Shown here piece after piece: positions 35,246 to 43,854 of a stretch of 64,000 bases of DNA. The DNA is from G963422445 sp963422445 (GTDB taxonomy: Bacteria; Pseudomonadota; Alphaproteobacteria; Thalassobaculales; Thalassobaculaceae): assembly GCA_963422445.2 (NCBI GenBank), contig OY729512.2, forward strand, positions 4,960,001 to 5,024,000, read 5' to 3'. The notes under the pieces were generated by a model that ran no database searches, was not told where the DNA came from, and saw only the letters and a program-made list of their open reading frames with translations. Both the position numbers and the translations under genes were made by a program. How positions within the stretch are numbered: the stretch's first letter is position 1; the number at the start of each line of letters is the position of its first letter.

Positions 35246-36793
35246 ATGACAAGTATCCCAGTCGAAAATCCGCATGGTTTCAGTCATATCAACAAGCCTT
35301 TATTTCTGATTACCGGCGGCTTTATCATGCTGTTTTGCATCATAGCCCTGGTCGACCTCGAATGGCTGTCGGGGATGGTGGATATTGGCTTCGCCTGGTC
35401 GGCGAAATGGTTCGGCCTCTACTGGCAAATTCTACTGCTCGCAACGTTTCTGATCGGCTTGGCAATTTGCCTGCTCCCCGGTGCGAAGGCGAAGCTCGGC
35501 GGTCTGGAGACGCCGGAATTCACCGTATTCCAGTGGGGCTCCATGATCATGTGTACACTGCTTGCAGGCGGCGGAGTGTTCTGGGCCGCTGGCGAGCCGA
35601 TGGCCCATTTCCTGTCGTCACCGCCATTATTCGGCGCCGAAGCGAAATCGGCCGCAGCGGCAGCACCTGCGCTGGCGCAATCATTTATGCATTGGGGGTT
35701 CCTGGCCTGGGCAATCCTCGGCGCACTCACGACCGTGATGCTGATGCATTACCATTATGAATTAGGGCTGCCACTGGCCCCGCGGACATTGCTTTATCCC
35801 GTGTTCGGCGATAAAGCGATCAACGGGCCAATTGGACTGATCGCCGATGCAAGCTGCATTATTGCGGTTGTCGCTGGTACCGTCGGACCGATCGGCTTCC
35901 TTGGCCTGCAGGTTGCATACGGATTGGAATCGCTCTTCGGCGTGCCGAACGGTTTCGCGATGCAAGCGATTGTTATCTTGGGATTGGTTGCGGTCTATAC
36001 CATTTCGGCTGTCACCGGCATCAACAAGGGCATCCAGATCCTGAGCCGCGTCAATATCGTGCTCGGCTTTGCGCTCTTGCTGTTCATGTTGGTCGCCGGA
36101 CCGACTCTGTTCATCTTTTCCGGTTTCTTTGAAGGGATGGGAGTCTACTTGGCGAACTTCTTCGAAATGGCGATGTATCGCGGCGATGCCGGCCTGTTCG
36201 GGGCGCCGGGCTGGCTGGGCTGGTGGACGGTATTTTTCTGGGGATGGTTCCTCGGATACGGACCGTTGATGGCAATGTTCATTGCCCGCGTGAGCCGAGG
36301 CCGGTCGACCCGTGCGATTATCATCATGCTGTCGATCGTGGCGCCGCTCGTCACCAATTTCTGGTTCACGATTGTCGGCGGGACAGGCATCGCCTTCGAG
36401 CTGGAAACGGCGAACTCGGTTTCGTCGGCGTTCGAAGGCTTCAACCTGCCGGCAGCCCTCCTAGCGATCACACAGAACCTGCCGCTGGGTTTCCTGGTGT
36501 CACTGCTGTTCCTCATCCTGACCACGATCTTCGTGGCGACGACCGGCGATTCCATGACGTATGTTATCTCCGTTGCAATGTCCCATGAGGATCGTTCCTC
36601 GACCGCCGTACGTGTGTTTTGGGGACTGGCAATGGGGGCGATGGCCATGATCCTGGTCTCCACGGGTGCCGGAGGCGTTGGCAAGCTGCAAAGTTTCATC
36701 GTGGTGACCGCCGTTCCCGTTTCGCTGGTCTTGTTGCCATCCCTTTGGGATGCGGTGCGGATCACCCTCGCCAAAGGCAAGGCCACCGTCTGA
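35246..36793 (+). CDS. BCCT-family (betaine/carnitine/choline) transporter
   Basis: A 515-residue integral membrane carrier with about 12 hydrophobic segments, family BCCT, which imports quaternary ammonium compounds such as glycine betaine, choline or carnitine. Diagnostic is the motif FWGWFLGYGPLMAMFIARVS followed by RGRSTRAI. Other features are FTVFQWGSMIMCTLLAGGG, WAAGEPMAHF and the late VATTGDSMTYVISVAMS. ATG at 35246 has a strong AGGGAGGA site and was preferred to the upstream in-frame start at 35177. Both termini are short, without the long regulatory C-tail of osmosensing BetP, so it may serve nutrition rather than osmotic control. A stem-loop follows the stop. Confidence 0.9.
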   Translation: MTSIPVENPHGFSHINKPLFLITGGFIMLFCIIALVDLEWLSGMVDIGFAWSAKWFGLYWQILLLATFLIGLAICLLPGAKAKLGGLETPEFTVFQWGSMIMCTLLAGGGVFWAAGEPMAHFLSSPPLFGAEAKSAAAAAPALAQSFMHWGFLAWAILGALTTVMLMHYHYELGLPLAPRTLLYPVFGDKAINGPIGLIADASCIIAVVAGTVGPIGFLGLQVAYGLESLFGVPNGFAMQAIVILGLVAVYTISAVTGINKGIQILSRVNIVLGFALLLFMLVAGPTLFIFSGFFEGMGVYLANFFEMAMYRGDAGLFGAPGWLGWWTVFFWGWFLGYGPLMAMFIARVSRGRSTRAIIIMLSIVAPLVTNFWFTIVGGTGIAFELETANSVSSAFEGFNLPAALLAITQNLPLGFLVSLLFLILTTIFVATTGDSMTYVISVAMSHEDRSSTAVRVFWGLAMGAMAMILVSTGAGGVGKLQSFIVVTAVPVSLVLLPSLWDAVRITLAKGKATV

Positions 36794-36841
36794 ACGTAAC
36801 GGTGTTGCCGGAAACCCGGCCGCACTGGGTGTTGGATCGAG

Positions 36842-37165
36842 CAGGCGGGGGAGCGGTTTACCCCGCTCCCCTGCGCAGATCCGGACATAACCGTTTGGGC
36901 ATCTGGCTTCTGCCTCCGGTCAACCTCCATGCACACTCTCGCCGTTACTGAGGCGTCTCGTATGCCAGCGTGGCCGAGCAACCGCCTTTGTCACGCGTTA
37001 CCCAGTCCTGTGCCCGACACGCGCTTTGGCTTTCCGGCCTCCCTCTGGTGCCGGCCCTTCCCTCCACAAACTCCGTCAGGGGCAAGGCTCCCTTTGTTCG
37101 CCCGCTTGACCGGGACTATGGTCGGGTCTGACGTCTCTGCTCCGTGCATCTAGAGCTTCGGAATT
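36842..37165 (-). other. Possible 3' end of a group II intron (remnant)
   Basis: On the minus strand the order GGAGGCAGAAGCCAGATGCC, then GGTTATGTCCGGATCTGCGC, then the GGAGCGGGGTAAACCGCTCC hairpin resembles the domain IV-VI region that follows the maturase gene in bacterial group II introns. No reverse-transcriptase frame is visible upstream of it on this strand. The resemblance is from memory of such sequences and is weak; nothing else in this 370-base stretch is recognisable. Confidence 0.25.
36848..36871 (+). terminator. GC-rich stem-loop after the BCCT gene
   Basis: GGGGAGCGG (36848-36856) pairs with CCGCTCCCC (36863-36871) around a short loop, 55 bases after the BCCT stop. There is no U-tract. 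It may act as a terminator or be the terminal stem of the intron-like sequence that follows. Confidence 0.45.
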
Positions 37166-37240
37166 CCCGTTTCCCTAGTGTAGTGTCTCTCAAGTCCGCG
37201 CCTTATAATATCGGCCTCACGCGCAACGGGAGGCCCTTCG

Positions 37241-37720
37241 ATGCCGCGCGGCCGCCCCCTTCCCCCTCTGGTGCTCACCAGCGCGCAACGCGAACAGCTC
37301 ACCGCTGTGTCGCAGTCCACCTCGATGCTCTACGGTTTGGTCCACCAGGCCCGCATCATTCTCACCTGTGCGCTGGGACTGACCAATTCGGCGGTGGCCG
37401 CGCGACGGAACGCTTCGCCCTCGGCGGTGGGCCAATGGCGGCGACGATTTGTTGAGCGCGGCGTGCAGGGTCTGCATGACGATCGTCGCCCGGGACGGCC
37501 ACGCCCCTATGACGATGACAAGGTGGCAGACCTCATCAACCGCGCCTTGCAGGAGAAACCCGACACCGCCAGTGCTCGGAGCGTAGGGCTGATGGCCCAG
37601 GCCCAGGGCGTGTCGAAGAGCACCGTGCAGCGCTGGTTCTCCCTGTCAGGCGCTCCATCGCACCCAGCCTACGCTGCCGCTGGGACTGGGCTCTGTCGAA
37701 GGCGATACCCATGGGGGCCT
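37241..37720 (+). pseudogene. IS630-type transposase remnant
   Basis: The N-terminal helix-turn-helix part of an IS630-like transposase different from the 359/11549 type. It reads PLVLTSAQREQLTAVSQSTS, ARIILTCALGLTNSAVAARR, VGQWRRRFVERGVQGLHDDR and VSKSTVQRWFSL. After this the sequence jumps, in another frame, to a piece reading RTQPTLPLGLGSVEG, which in intact proteins lies more than 50 residues further on. The DDE domain beyond that is absent. ATG at 37241; the TAGTGTAGTG sequence near 37177 may be its left end. The downstream ATPase gene begins within or just after the deletion junction. Confidence 0.75.
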
Positions 37721-37803
37721 GCGGTCCCGCGAACGCCGCAGGGTCAGCCCGGATTGCGGATACGCGGGAGTCAGGGCTATTCTCAATCAGGAGGGTTCGT
37801 GAC

Positions 37804-39102
37804 ATGCAAACGCCCGTCTCAAGCGGACACCAGGACACGTCGTCGGGTCCCGATATCGAGGGGCTGAGCGTCTTCATTCGTCAGCGCGACCGGGACAAGG
37901 CCCGTTTTTTTGTCGGACGCCGCATCCAGATCGACCATATCGACCACACATGGCAGGATGTCCAGGCTCAGGTCCGCGCCGGGGCCGCTGTCCCGACGAG
38001 CAGTGCTTCGATCCTGATCCAGGGCGCCCCGGGGGCCGGCAAGACATCCCTGCTGAACCACATGCAGACGGCCTGGGAGGCTGACGACACCGCCCCACGG
38101 GCCTTGCATATCCAGCGGCGAAACCTTGATGATGACGGGACGATCGCGACCAGGATCGCGTATGCCCTGGACACCCGGGCCGGGGATGAGTTGCGTCGCA
38201 CCTACAGCGTCACCGGCGGTGGTCGAGCCGGGTTTGCCGGTCTCAACCTTTCCGGCGGCGCGACAAGAACCACGGCTGCGCCGGAAATATCGTTCGACAC
38301 TCTGGCTCGCGTGATCGAGCCGAGCCTGTGGCAGCGACCGGTCGTGCTTCTGATCGACGAGATCCAGAATGCGACGGCGGATCACGACCTGACGCTGAGC
38401 CTCCTGCATGAGGGCCGGCATGGACTGCCGATCATCCCGCTGTTCGCCGGTCTCGCGAATTCCCGGGATGTGCTCGTCCGGCGCGGCATCTCCCGGTTCG
38501 GACTGGACGATATCCACACCATCGGCGGCCTCGAACCCGGTGAACCGGGTGAGGCCGTACGGATGATGCTGGAGCGGTTCCGGATCGATCTCGCCGGCGC
38601 CGATGTCGCGCGCTGGGCAGCCCGGCTCGAAGAGATCTCCGATGGCTGGCCGCAGCACCTCTACAATGGCATCCGGGCCCTTGCGGAAAATCTGGTGAAA
38701 ACGGAGGGGTGTCTCGCCCGTGTCGACGAGGCCGCCGTGCTGACGCGGGCGCAGGAACGGCGCCTGATTGCCTACCGCGCTCGACGGAGTCCGGAAATGC
38801 GTCAATCCCGCGCATTGCTTGGGACGGTCATGGCATCCTTGCCGGAAGATGGCGTCGAAATGGATATGCTGCTCGATGTCATTGAACAGACTCTGGCGGA
38901 CACTGACGACAGGATAGGGTGGCAGCTTCCGGACGGCATGACAGCGAGACATTATCTGGATCACCTGATCCACCGGGGCGCCTTGCAGATCAACGCGAAT
39001 GATCTTTTCATCTGCCCCATCCCGAGTTTTCGCCAATTCCTCATCGAACAAGGCGAGCGTGAGGGCGCTGTCTCTCCGGCATCCGCCGGGCAGAGTTGCT
39101 GA
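37804..39102 (+). CDS. P-loop AAA-type ATPase, tandem copy 1
   Basis: A 432-residue protein of an AAA/STAND-like ATPase family that I cannot name. It has FFVGRRIQIDHID near residue 36, Walker A GAPGAGKTS at about 74-82, Walker B VVLLIDEIQNA, a sensor-like LFAGLANSRDVL, and a helical C-terminal half with SDGWPQHLYNGIRALAENL and FICPIPSFRQFLIEQGE. No membrane or nuclease domain is evident. ATG at 37804 with AGGAGG upstream. Residues ~67-350 are almost identical to the copy at 39364-40647, but the flanking parts differ. It is bordered by an IS630 remnant upstream. The role is unknown; proteins of this general build occur beside transposons (TniB/TnsC-like) and in defence loci. Confidence 0.8.
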   Translation: MQTPVSSGHQDTSSGPDIEGLSVFIRQRDRDKARFFVGRRIQIDHIDHTWQDVQAQVRAGAAVPTSSASILIQGAPGAGKTSLLNHMQTAWEADDTAPRALHIQRRNLDDDGTIATRIAYALDTRAGDELRRTYSVTGGGRAGFAGLNLSGGATRTTAAPEISFDTLARVIEPSLWQRPVVLLIDEIQNATADHDLTLSLLHEGRHGLPIIPLFAGLANSRDVLVRRGISRFGLDDIHTIGGLEPGEPGEAVRMMLERFRIDLAGADVARWAARLEEISDGWPQHLYNGIRALAENLVKTEGCLARVDEAAVLTRAQERRLIAYRARRSPEMRQSRALLGTVMASLPEDGVEMDMLLDVIEQTLADTDDRIGWQLPDGMTARHYLDHLIHRGALQINANDLFICPIPSFRQFLIEQGEREGAVSPASAGQSC

Positions 39103-39157
39103 AACCCGCACCGTGTCCCGGTCCCAGATCGGGCTATCATGTTCTGATCCGGCAGAA

Positions 39158-39174
39158 AGTCCAAAATTTGGACT
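39158..39174. promoter_or_regulatory. Palindrome after ATPase copy 1
   Basis: AGTCCAAAATTTGGACT, an 8-bp-arm palindrome with a single central base, 56 bases after the stop of ATPase copy 1. The same palindrome, with longer arms, follows copy 2 at 40702-40722. It could be a weak terminator stem or a protein-binding site. Confidence 0.5.
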
Positions 39175-39363
39175 CCCCTGACCTGAAGATCCGGGACAGG
39201 GTCGGGATGGCCCCCACCTTTCCCCGGAATGCGGAACCCTGCCTGTTCCGAACAGGAGTCGGGAAGCGCTTCCGGGACGTCCGGTCCGGTGTCCGGACCG
39301 GACGGTTCGATATTGCCGGGTTCGGGATTGTGTTATTCTGATCAGGGAGGAGGTGTAACCACG

Positions 39364-40647
39364 ATGCGAATCTCCATTTCGGAACAACAGGCGTCGACCG
39401 GCCCCGATCTTGCCGGTCTGAATGCTTTCCTCGATGAGAGCGATCGCGACAAGGCCCGTTTCTTTGTTGGTCGTCTCCCCCAGATCGACCATATCGAACG
39501 CCGTTGGCGGAGAGTGCGAAATTTGACACATGCCAACGAGACCTTGCCGGCGAGCAGTGCTTCGATCCTGATCCAGGGCGCCCCGGGGGCCGGCAAGACA
39601 TCCCTGCTGAACCACATGCAGACGGCCTGGGAGGCTGACGACACCGCCCCACGGGCCTTGCATATCCAGCGGCGAAACCTTGACGATGACGGGACGATTG
39701 CGACCAGGATCGCGTATGCCCTGGACACCCGGGCCGGGGATGAGTTGCGTCGCACCTACAGCGTCACCGGCGGTGGTCGAGCCGGGTTTGCCGGTTTCAA
39801 CCTTTCCGGCGGCGCGACAAGAACCACGGCTGCGCCGGAAATATCATTCGACACTCTGGCTCGCGTGATCAAGCCGAGCCTGTGGCAGCGACCGGTCGTG
39901 CTTCTGATCGACGAGATCCAGAATGCGACGGCGGATCACGACCTGACGCTGAGCCTCCTGCATGAGGGCCGGCACGGACTGCCGATCATCCCGCTGTTCG
40001 CCGGTCTCACGAATTCCCGGGATGTGCTGGTCCGACGCGGCATCTCCCGGTTCGGACTGGACGATATCCACACCATCGGCGGCCTCGAACCCGGCGAACC
40101 GGGTGAGGCCGTACGGATGATGCTGGAGCGGTTCCGGGTCGATCTCGCCGGTGCCGATGTCGCGCGCTGGGCAGCCCGGCTCGAAGAGATCTCCGATGGC
40201 TGGCCGCAGCACCTCTACAATGGCATCCGGGCCCTTGCGGAAAATCTGGTGAAGACGGAGGGGCATCTCGCCCGTGTCGACGAGGCCGCCGTGCTGACGC
40301 GGGCGCAGAAACGGCGCCTGATTGCCTACCGCGCTCGACAGAGCGACGAGATGGCGGATTCCAGGTTTTTGCTTGCAGCGGTCCTGACCGCCTTGCCTGA
40401 ACAAGGCGCGGCTCCGGATATGGTTCTTGACGTTATTGAACGGGCTGCCGGCAACGGGACTGGATGGCGACTCCCGAACGGCATGACTTCAAAGCTCTAT
40501 CGGGATCACCTGGTCCACCGGGGCACCTTGCAGGTCACCGCAGACCGACGTTTCATCTGCCCCATCCCGAGTTTTCGCCAGTTCCTCATCGAACGAGGCG
40601 AACCTGAGGGCGCTGTCTCTCCGGCATCCGCCGGGCAAAGTTGCTGA
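39364..40647 (+). CDS. P-loop AAA-type ATPase, tandem copy 2
   Basis: A 427-residue paralogue of the preceding gene. The N-terminal ~60 residues (ISISEQQASTGPDLAGLNAF and RVRNLTHANETLPASSAS) and the segment around residues 345-400 (RQSDEMADSRFLLAAVL, ERAAGNGTGWRLPNG) are clearly diverged. The Walker A to Walker B core and the following helical part (nucleotides ~39552-40340) match copy 1 at ~37999-38787 with only scattered differences. Walker A is GAPGAGKTS and Walker B VVLLIDEIQNA. ATG at 39364 has GGGAGGAGGTG upstream. Downstream lies the shared palindrome and an IS5-like element. The pattern suggests gene conversion between old duplicates rather than simple recent duplication. Confidence 0.8.
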   Translation: MRISISEQQASTGPDLAGLNAFLDESDRDKARFFVGRLPQIDHIERRWRRVRNLTHANETLPASSASILIQGAPGAGKTSLLNHMQTAWEADDTAPRALHIQRRNLDDDGTIATRIAYALDTRAGDELRRTYSVTGGGRAGFAGFNLSGGATRTTAAPEISFDTLARVIKPSLWQRPVVLLIDEIQNATADHDLTLSLLHEGRHGLPIIPLFAGLTNSRDVLVRRGISRFGLDDIHTIGGLEPGEPGEAVRMMLERFRVDLAGADVARWAARLEEISDGWPQHLYNGIRALAENLVKTEGHLARVDEAAVLTRAQKRRLIAYRARQSDEMADSRFLLAAVLTALPEQGAAPDMVLDVIERAAGNGTGWRLPNGMTSKLYRDHLVHRGTLQVTADRRFICPIPSFRQFLIERGEPEGAVSPASAGQSC

Positions 40648-40701
40648 AACCCGCACCGTGCCCCCGGTCCCGGATCGGGTTGTCATGTTCTGATCCGGCA
40701 G

Positions 40702-40722
40702 GGAGTCCAAAATTTGGACTCC
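40702..40722. promoter_or_regulatory. Palindrome after ATPase copy 2
   Basis: A perfect odd palindrome with 10-bp arms, core AGTCCAAAATTTGGACT extended by GG and CC, 54 bases after the stop of ATPase copy 2 and immediately before the IS5-like element at 40726. The same core lies at 39158-39174 after copy 1. Confidence 0.55.
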
Positions 40723-40725
40723 TCA

Positions 40726-41673
40726 GAGCCTGATCTAAAACTGGTTGGGTGGTCTCGACATGATGTATCTTCTTGGATGAACACTCACACCATGGGGGCA
40801 CATCAAGCCTTGGAACGAGACGATCCGGAAGCAGTATAGCCGTAAGACGGAGCGTTACGAAAGCGATCTGACCGATGCCGAATGGACCTTGCCGGACCCG
40901 CTTCTTCCACTGTCGTGCCGGCTTGGTCGTCCCCGTCAGGTGGACCTGCGGGACGTGGTGAACGCGATCGTCTACATGCTCTGGACAGGGTGTAGTTGGC
41001 GGGCATTACCGAAGGATTTTCCGGTGTTTACAACGGTTCAGACCTATTTCTACGCGTGGTCCCGGTCGGGGGTTCTGGAGCAGGTTTGCGCCCGTTTTAT
41101 GACGCTCGAGCGGCTCCGGTCGGCGCGTAGTGCGGACCCGAGCGCGGCCATCATCGACAGTCGGAGCGTGCCGACGGTCGAAGCGGGCAGCGAGGAATGC
41201 GGCGACGATGTCGGCAAGACGATCAAGGGCCGCGAGCGTCACCTTGCCGTCGACGTCGACGGCAACATGCTTGCCGCCCAGGTCCATCCGGCGCACATCC
41301 AGGACCGGGATGGCGCGCGTCCCTTGTTGCTGGCGTTGCAGGCCAGTCAGAACACGGTGCAGACCGTGTTTGCCGACGGCGCCTGTGGCGGCGACAAGCT
41401 GGCAAGCGCGCTCAAGAAAGCGAATTGCCCGATCACTGTGGAGATCATCGGCAAACCCAGGGACGCCAAGGGGGTCGTCGTCATGTCCCGGCGCTGGGTG
41501 GTCGAACGCACCTTCGGATGGCTGCGCCGCTGCCAGCGCCTCTCCAGAGACTTCGAGCGATCCATCGCCAGCGCCCTCGCCTGGCTCCTGCTGGCTTTGA
41601 GCCGTGTTCTCATGCGCCGCCTCGGATGCATGCAAGTCACTGTAACTAATTGATATAATTATGATCCAGACAC
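40726..41673 (+). mobile_element. IS5-like element type C, copy 2 (full length)
   Basis: The longest of three type C copies, from GAGCCTGATCTAAAAC at the left to the CAGACAC end at 41673. It contains the complete catalytic region that is deleted from copy 1. The flanks TCA and TAA fit a TNA-type target but are not identical. Confidence 0.78.
40805..41653 (+). pseudogene. IS5-family transposase (type C), start codon lost
   Basis: The reading frame is intact from 40805 to 41653, but the codon equivalent to the ATG of copies 1 and 3 is AAG here (40805-40807), a single T-to-A change. The protein would otherwise read PWNETIRKQYSRKTERYES and LRDVVNAIVYMLWTGCSWRA. The catalytic DDE part then follows: AAIIDSRSVPTVEAGS, TIKGRERHLAVDVDGNMLA, VFADGACGGDKLA and RRWVVERTFGWLRRCQRL. 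Translation from an internal codon (about 40889) would omit part of the DNA-binding region, so this copy is probably silent, although its catalytic domain is complete. Confidence 0.75.
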
Positions 41674-41860
41674 TAAGAAAATTTCTCGTGATCGGCTTCG
41701 TCTTGAATCTCAGATTGAATATTGCAAAGGCATCCACCAATCATCAGATTCGGCTTCTATACCACTGATGTTGTTGATGACTCGGATGTAAATTTCCGTG
41801 CACTCATGCTTCATGATATTATTCGTCACAATAACGAGTCGAGCTTGTCACGCCCCCATG

Positions 41861-43042
41861 TCAAAAGGACAGGCCGATATAATTCTCCGCAAGCGCGGTC
41901 TGTGCAGCCGTTGATGACATCATGTATTCAAGCTCCGCGAGCCGAACTCGATTGGCGAAGGACTGCCGATCATCGGGAACATGCAGCATCCCCGTCATCC
42001 ACCAGGAAAACCGGACCGCTTTCCAGACCCGGGCCAGTGCGGTCTCAGAATACGCTTCAAGCAGAGACGACTGTCCGGCGGCGTAATAGGCAGCAAGGGC
42101 CCGGGTCAAGTAATACACATCCGAAGCCGCGAGATTGAGCCCCTTTGCGCCAGTTGGTGGTACAATATGAGCGGCGTCGCCGGCTAGGAACAATCGGCCA
42201 TGGCGCAACGGTTCGGCGACAAAGCTGCGCATCGGTGTTAGTGATTTCTCCAGAACCGGCCCCTCGGCGATCGACGGCGCGTCAACCGGGCCCAGCCGCC
42301 GCCGCAGTTCGTCCCACACTCGGGCGTCGGGCCAGTCGTCAAGATCGGTGGCCGCCGGGCATTGCAGATAAAGCCGCGAGCGAGTCGGCGGGCGCATGCT
42401 GTACAGGGCGAAACCGCGCGGATGACTGGCATAGATCAATTCATCGCTCGGCGGAGGGGTTTCAGCGAGAATGCCGAGCCATGCATAGGGATAGGCGTAT
42501 TCGAAGATCCGCAGATCCTGCGGCGGAATCCAGCTTCGGCTGACACCATGAAAACCGTCGCAACCGGCGATGAAGTCACAGGACAATGTCTGATCGAATC
42601 CGCCGCGACGATACGTGATATGCGGCCGTTCACTGTCAAGATCATGCAAGGCGATCGCCTCGGCCTCGAAGACGGTTTCACCGCCCATGGCAAGCCTGGC
42701 CGCGATCAAATCCCTGACGATCTCGGTCTGTCCGTAAACGGTGACGCCTTTGCCGCGGGTCAGAGCTGCCAGATCGATACGTGACCGCCGGCCATCCAGG
42801 CTGAGTCCGATGCCTTCATGGACCTGACCCTCAACAGCAACGCGGTCGCCGACGCCAGCTTCACCAAGCAACATGACGGTTCCGGGTTCGAGTACGCCAG
42901 CCCGAATTCGTCCCTCGACATAACCGCGGTCACGCCGTTCGAGTATGACGGTCGACACGCCGTGTCGTGCGAGCAATTGAGCCAACAGCAGCCCTGCCGG
43001 TCCTGCGCCGATGATTCCGATCTGCGTCCGTTTTTGCGTCAT
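41861..43042 (-). CDS. pobA: 4-hydroxybenzoate 3-monooxygenase
   Basis: A 393-residue flavin monooxygenase converting 4-hydroxybenzoate to protocatechuate with NADPH and oxygen, the entry to the beta-ketoadipate route. FAD motif IGIIGAGPAGLLLAQLLARH; then RDRGYVEGRIRAGVLEPGTV, the substrate/flavin region; the DG motif CDFIAGCDGFHGVSR; the second FAD motif RLFLAGDAAHIVPPTGAKGL; and the PobA-typical tail AELEYMMSSTAAQTALAENY. ATG at 43042; the open frame extends upstream to 43144 without support. It is divergent from a VOC-family gene with a 117-base spacer. No PobR regulator or pca genes are in view. Confidence 0.92.
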   Translation of the reverse strand: MTQKRTQIGIIGAGPAGLLLAQLLARHGVSTVILERRDRGYVEGRIRAGVLEPGTVMLLGEAGVGDRVAVEGQVHEGIGLSLDGRRSRIDLAALTRGKGVTVYGQTEIVRDLIAARLAMGGETVFEAEAIALHDLDSERPHITYRRGGFDQTLSCDFIAGCDGFHGVSRSWIPPQDLRIFEYAYPYAWLGILAETPPPSDELIYASHPRGFALYSMRPPTRSRLYLQCPAATDLDDWPDARVWDELRRRLGPVDAPSIAEGPVLEKSLTPMRSFVAEPLRHGRLFLAGDAAHIVPPTGAKGLNLAASDVYYLTRALAAYYAAGQSSLLEAYSETALARVWKAVRFSWWMTGMLHVPDDRQSFANRVRLAELEYMMSSTAAQTALAENYIGLSF

Positions 43043-43159
43043 GACTACGGTTCCGGAACAACTTCGGAGGTGGAAAACAGGTTGCAACTCTTGGTACTCT
43101 ACATCAATTGTCCGCCCGGAACCGGCTGGAAACAGACGCAGCAATCAACGGAGATTTCC

Positions 43160-43576
43160 ATGAATGAGCGGGAATTCGGATCGACAGTCATTCCGAGCAT
43201 GCACTACCGTGACGCCCATGCGGCAATCAACTGGCTTTGCGACATACTCGAATTTGAACGCCAGATCGTTGTACCTGGCGAAGCCGGAACCATCTCTCAT
43301 GCCCAGATGACCCTGGGAACGGGCATGATCATGCTCGGCTCGGCCCATGAAGACGATACCGGGAACATCAGCGCCGCAACCGGCAAGATTGGGGGCGACA
43401 CCTATATCGTGATGACCGATATCGCAGCGTTCTATGACCGGGTACGGGCACGGGGCGCTGAAATCGTCATGGAACTGACCGAGCAACACTACGGCGGCAG
43501 CCTGTTTTCGGTACGGGATCCCGAAGGCTGGGTCTGGCATGTCGGAAGCTATAATCCATGGACCGACAAGGCCTGA
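43160..43576 (+). CDS. VOC/glyoxalase-family protein (PhnB-like)
   Basis: A 138-residue two-module vicinal-oxygen-chelate protein. It starts MNEREFGSTVIPSMHYRDAH and continues with INWLCDILEFERQIVVPGE and AQMTLGTGMIMLGSA. The second module has TYIVMTDIAAFYDRVRARGA and the end SVRDPEGWVWHVGSYNPW. It is similar to PhnB/YdfR-like and bleomycin-resistance-type members; the reaction is unknown. ATG at 43160. It is transcribed away from pobA, and both may share control from the spacer at 43043-43159. Confidence 0.82.
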   Translation: MNEREFGSTVIPSMHYRDAHAAINWLCDILEFERQIVVPGEAGTISHAQMTLGTGMIMLGSAHEDDTGNISAATGKIGGDTYIVMTDIAAFYDRVRARGAEIVMELTEQHYGGSLFSVRDPEGWVWHVGSYNPWTDKA

Positions 43577-43854
43577 CCGCCGGAGCGGCAAACGGAACCA
43601 GAGTCCGCTACAACCGCCCCCACAGGGATACTCCAAACACCTTGTGCGAGACGAATCGAGAGGAACCGGGACGCGACCGGGTTTCCGGAACGCCCGAGAT
43701 TCCGCCGCACGAGATCCGAGCCCTCTCGGACTGCTGTCGGTCGCAGTCAGACCGCCGCGTTCGGCAAATCGACTTACAGGATCTACCGATACATGACGAA
43801 GGCTGGCCCGGCAACGGGAACACCGGCGTCATGCGTCTCGGAAACGGCTCTCCG

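Noticed and set aside
37819..39663. 614-codon minus-strand open frame spanning both tandem ATPases
   Set aside because: Antisense to two genes with Walker motifs and good ribosome binding sites; its repeated composition only mirrors the duplication.
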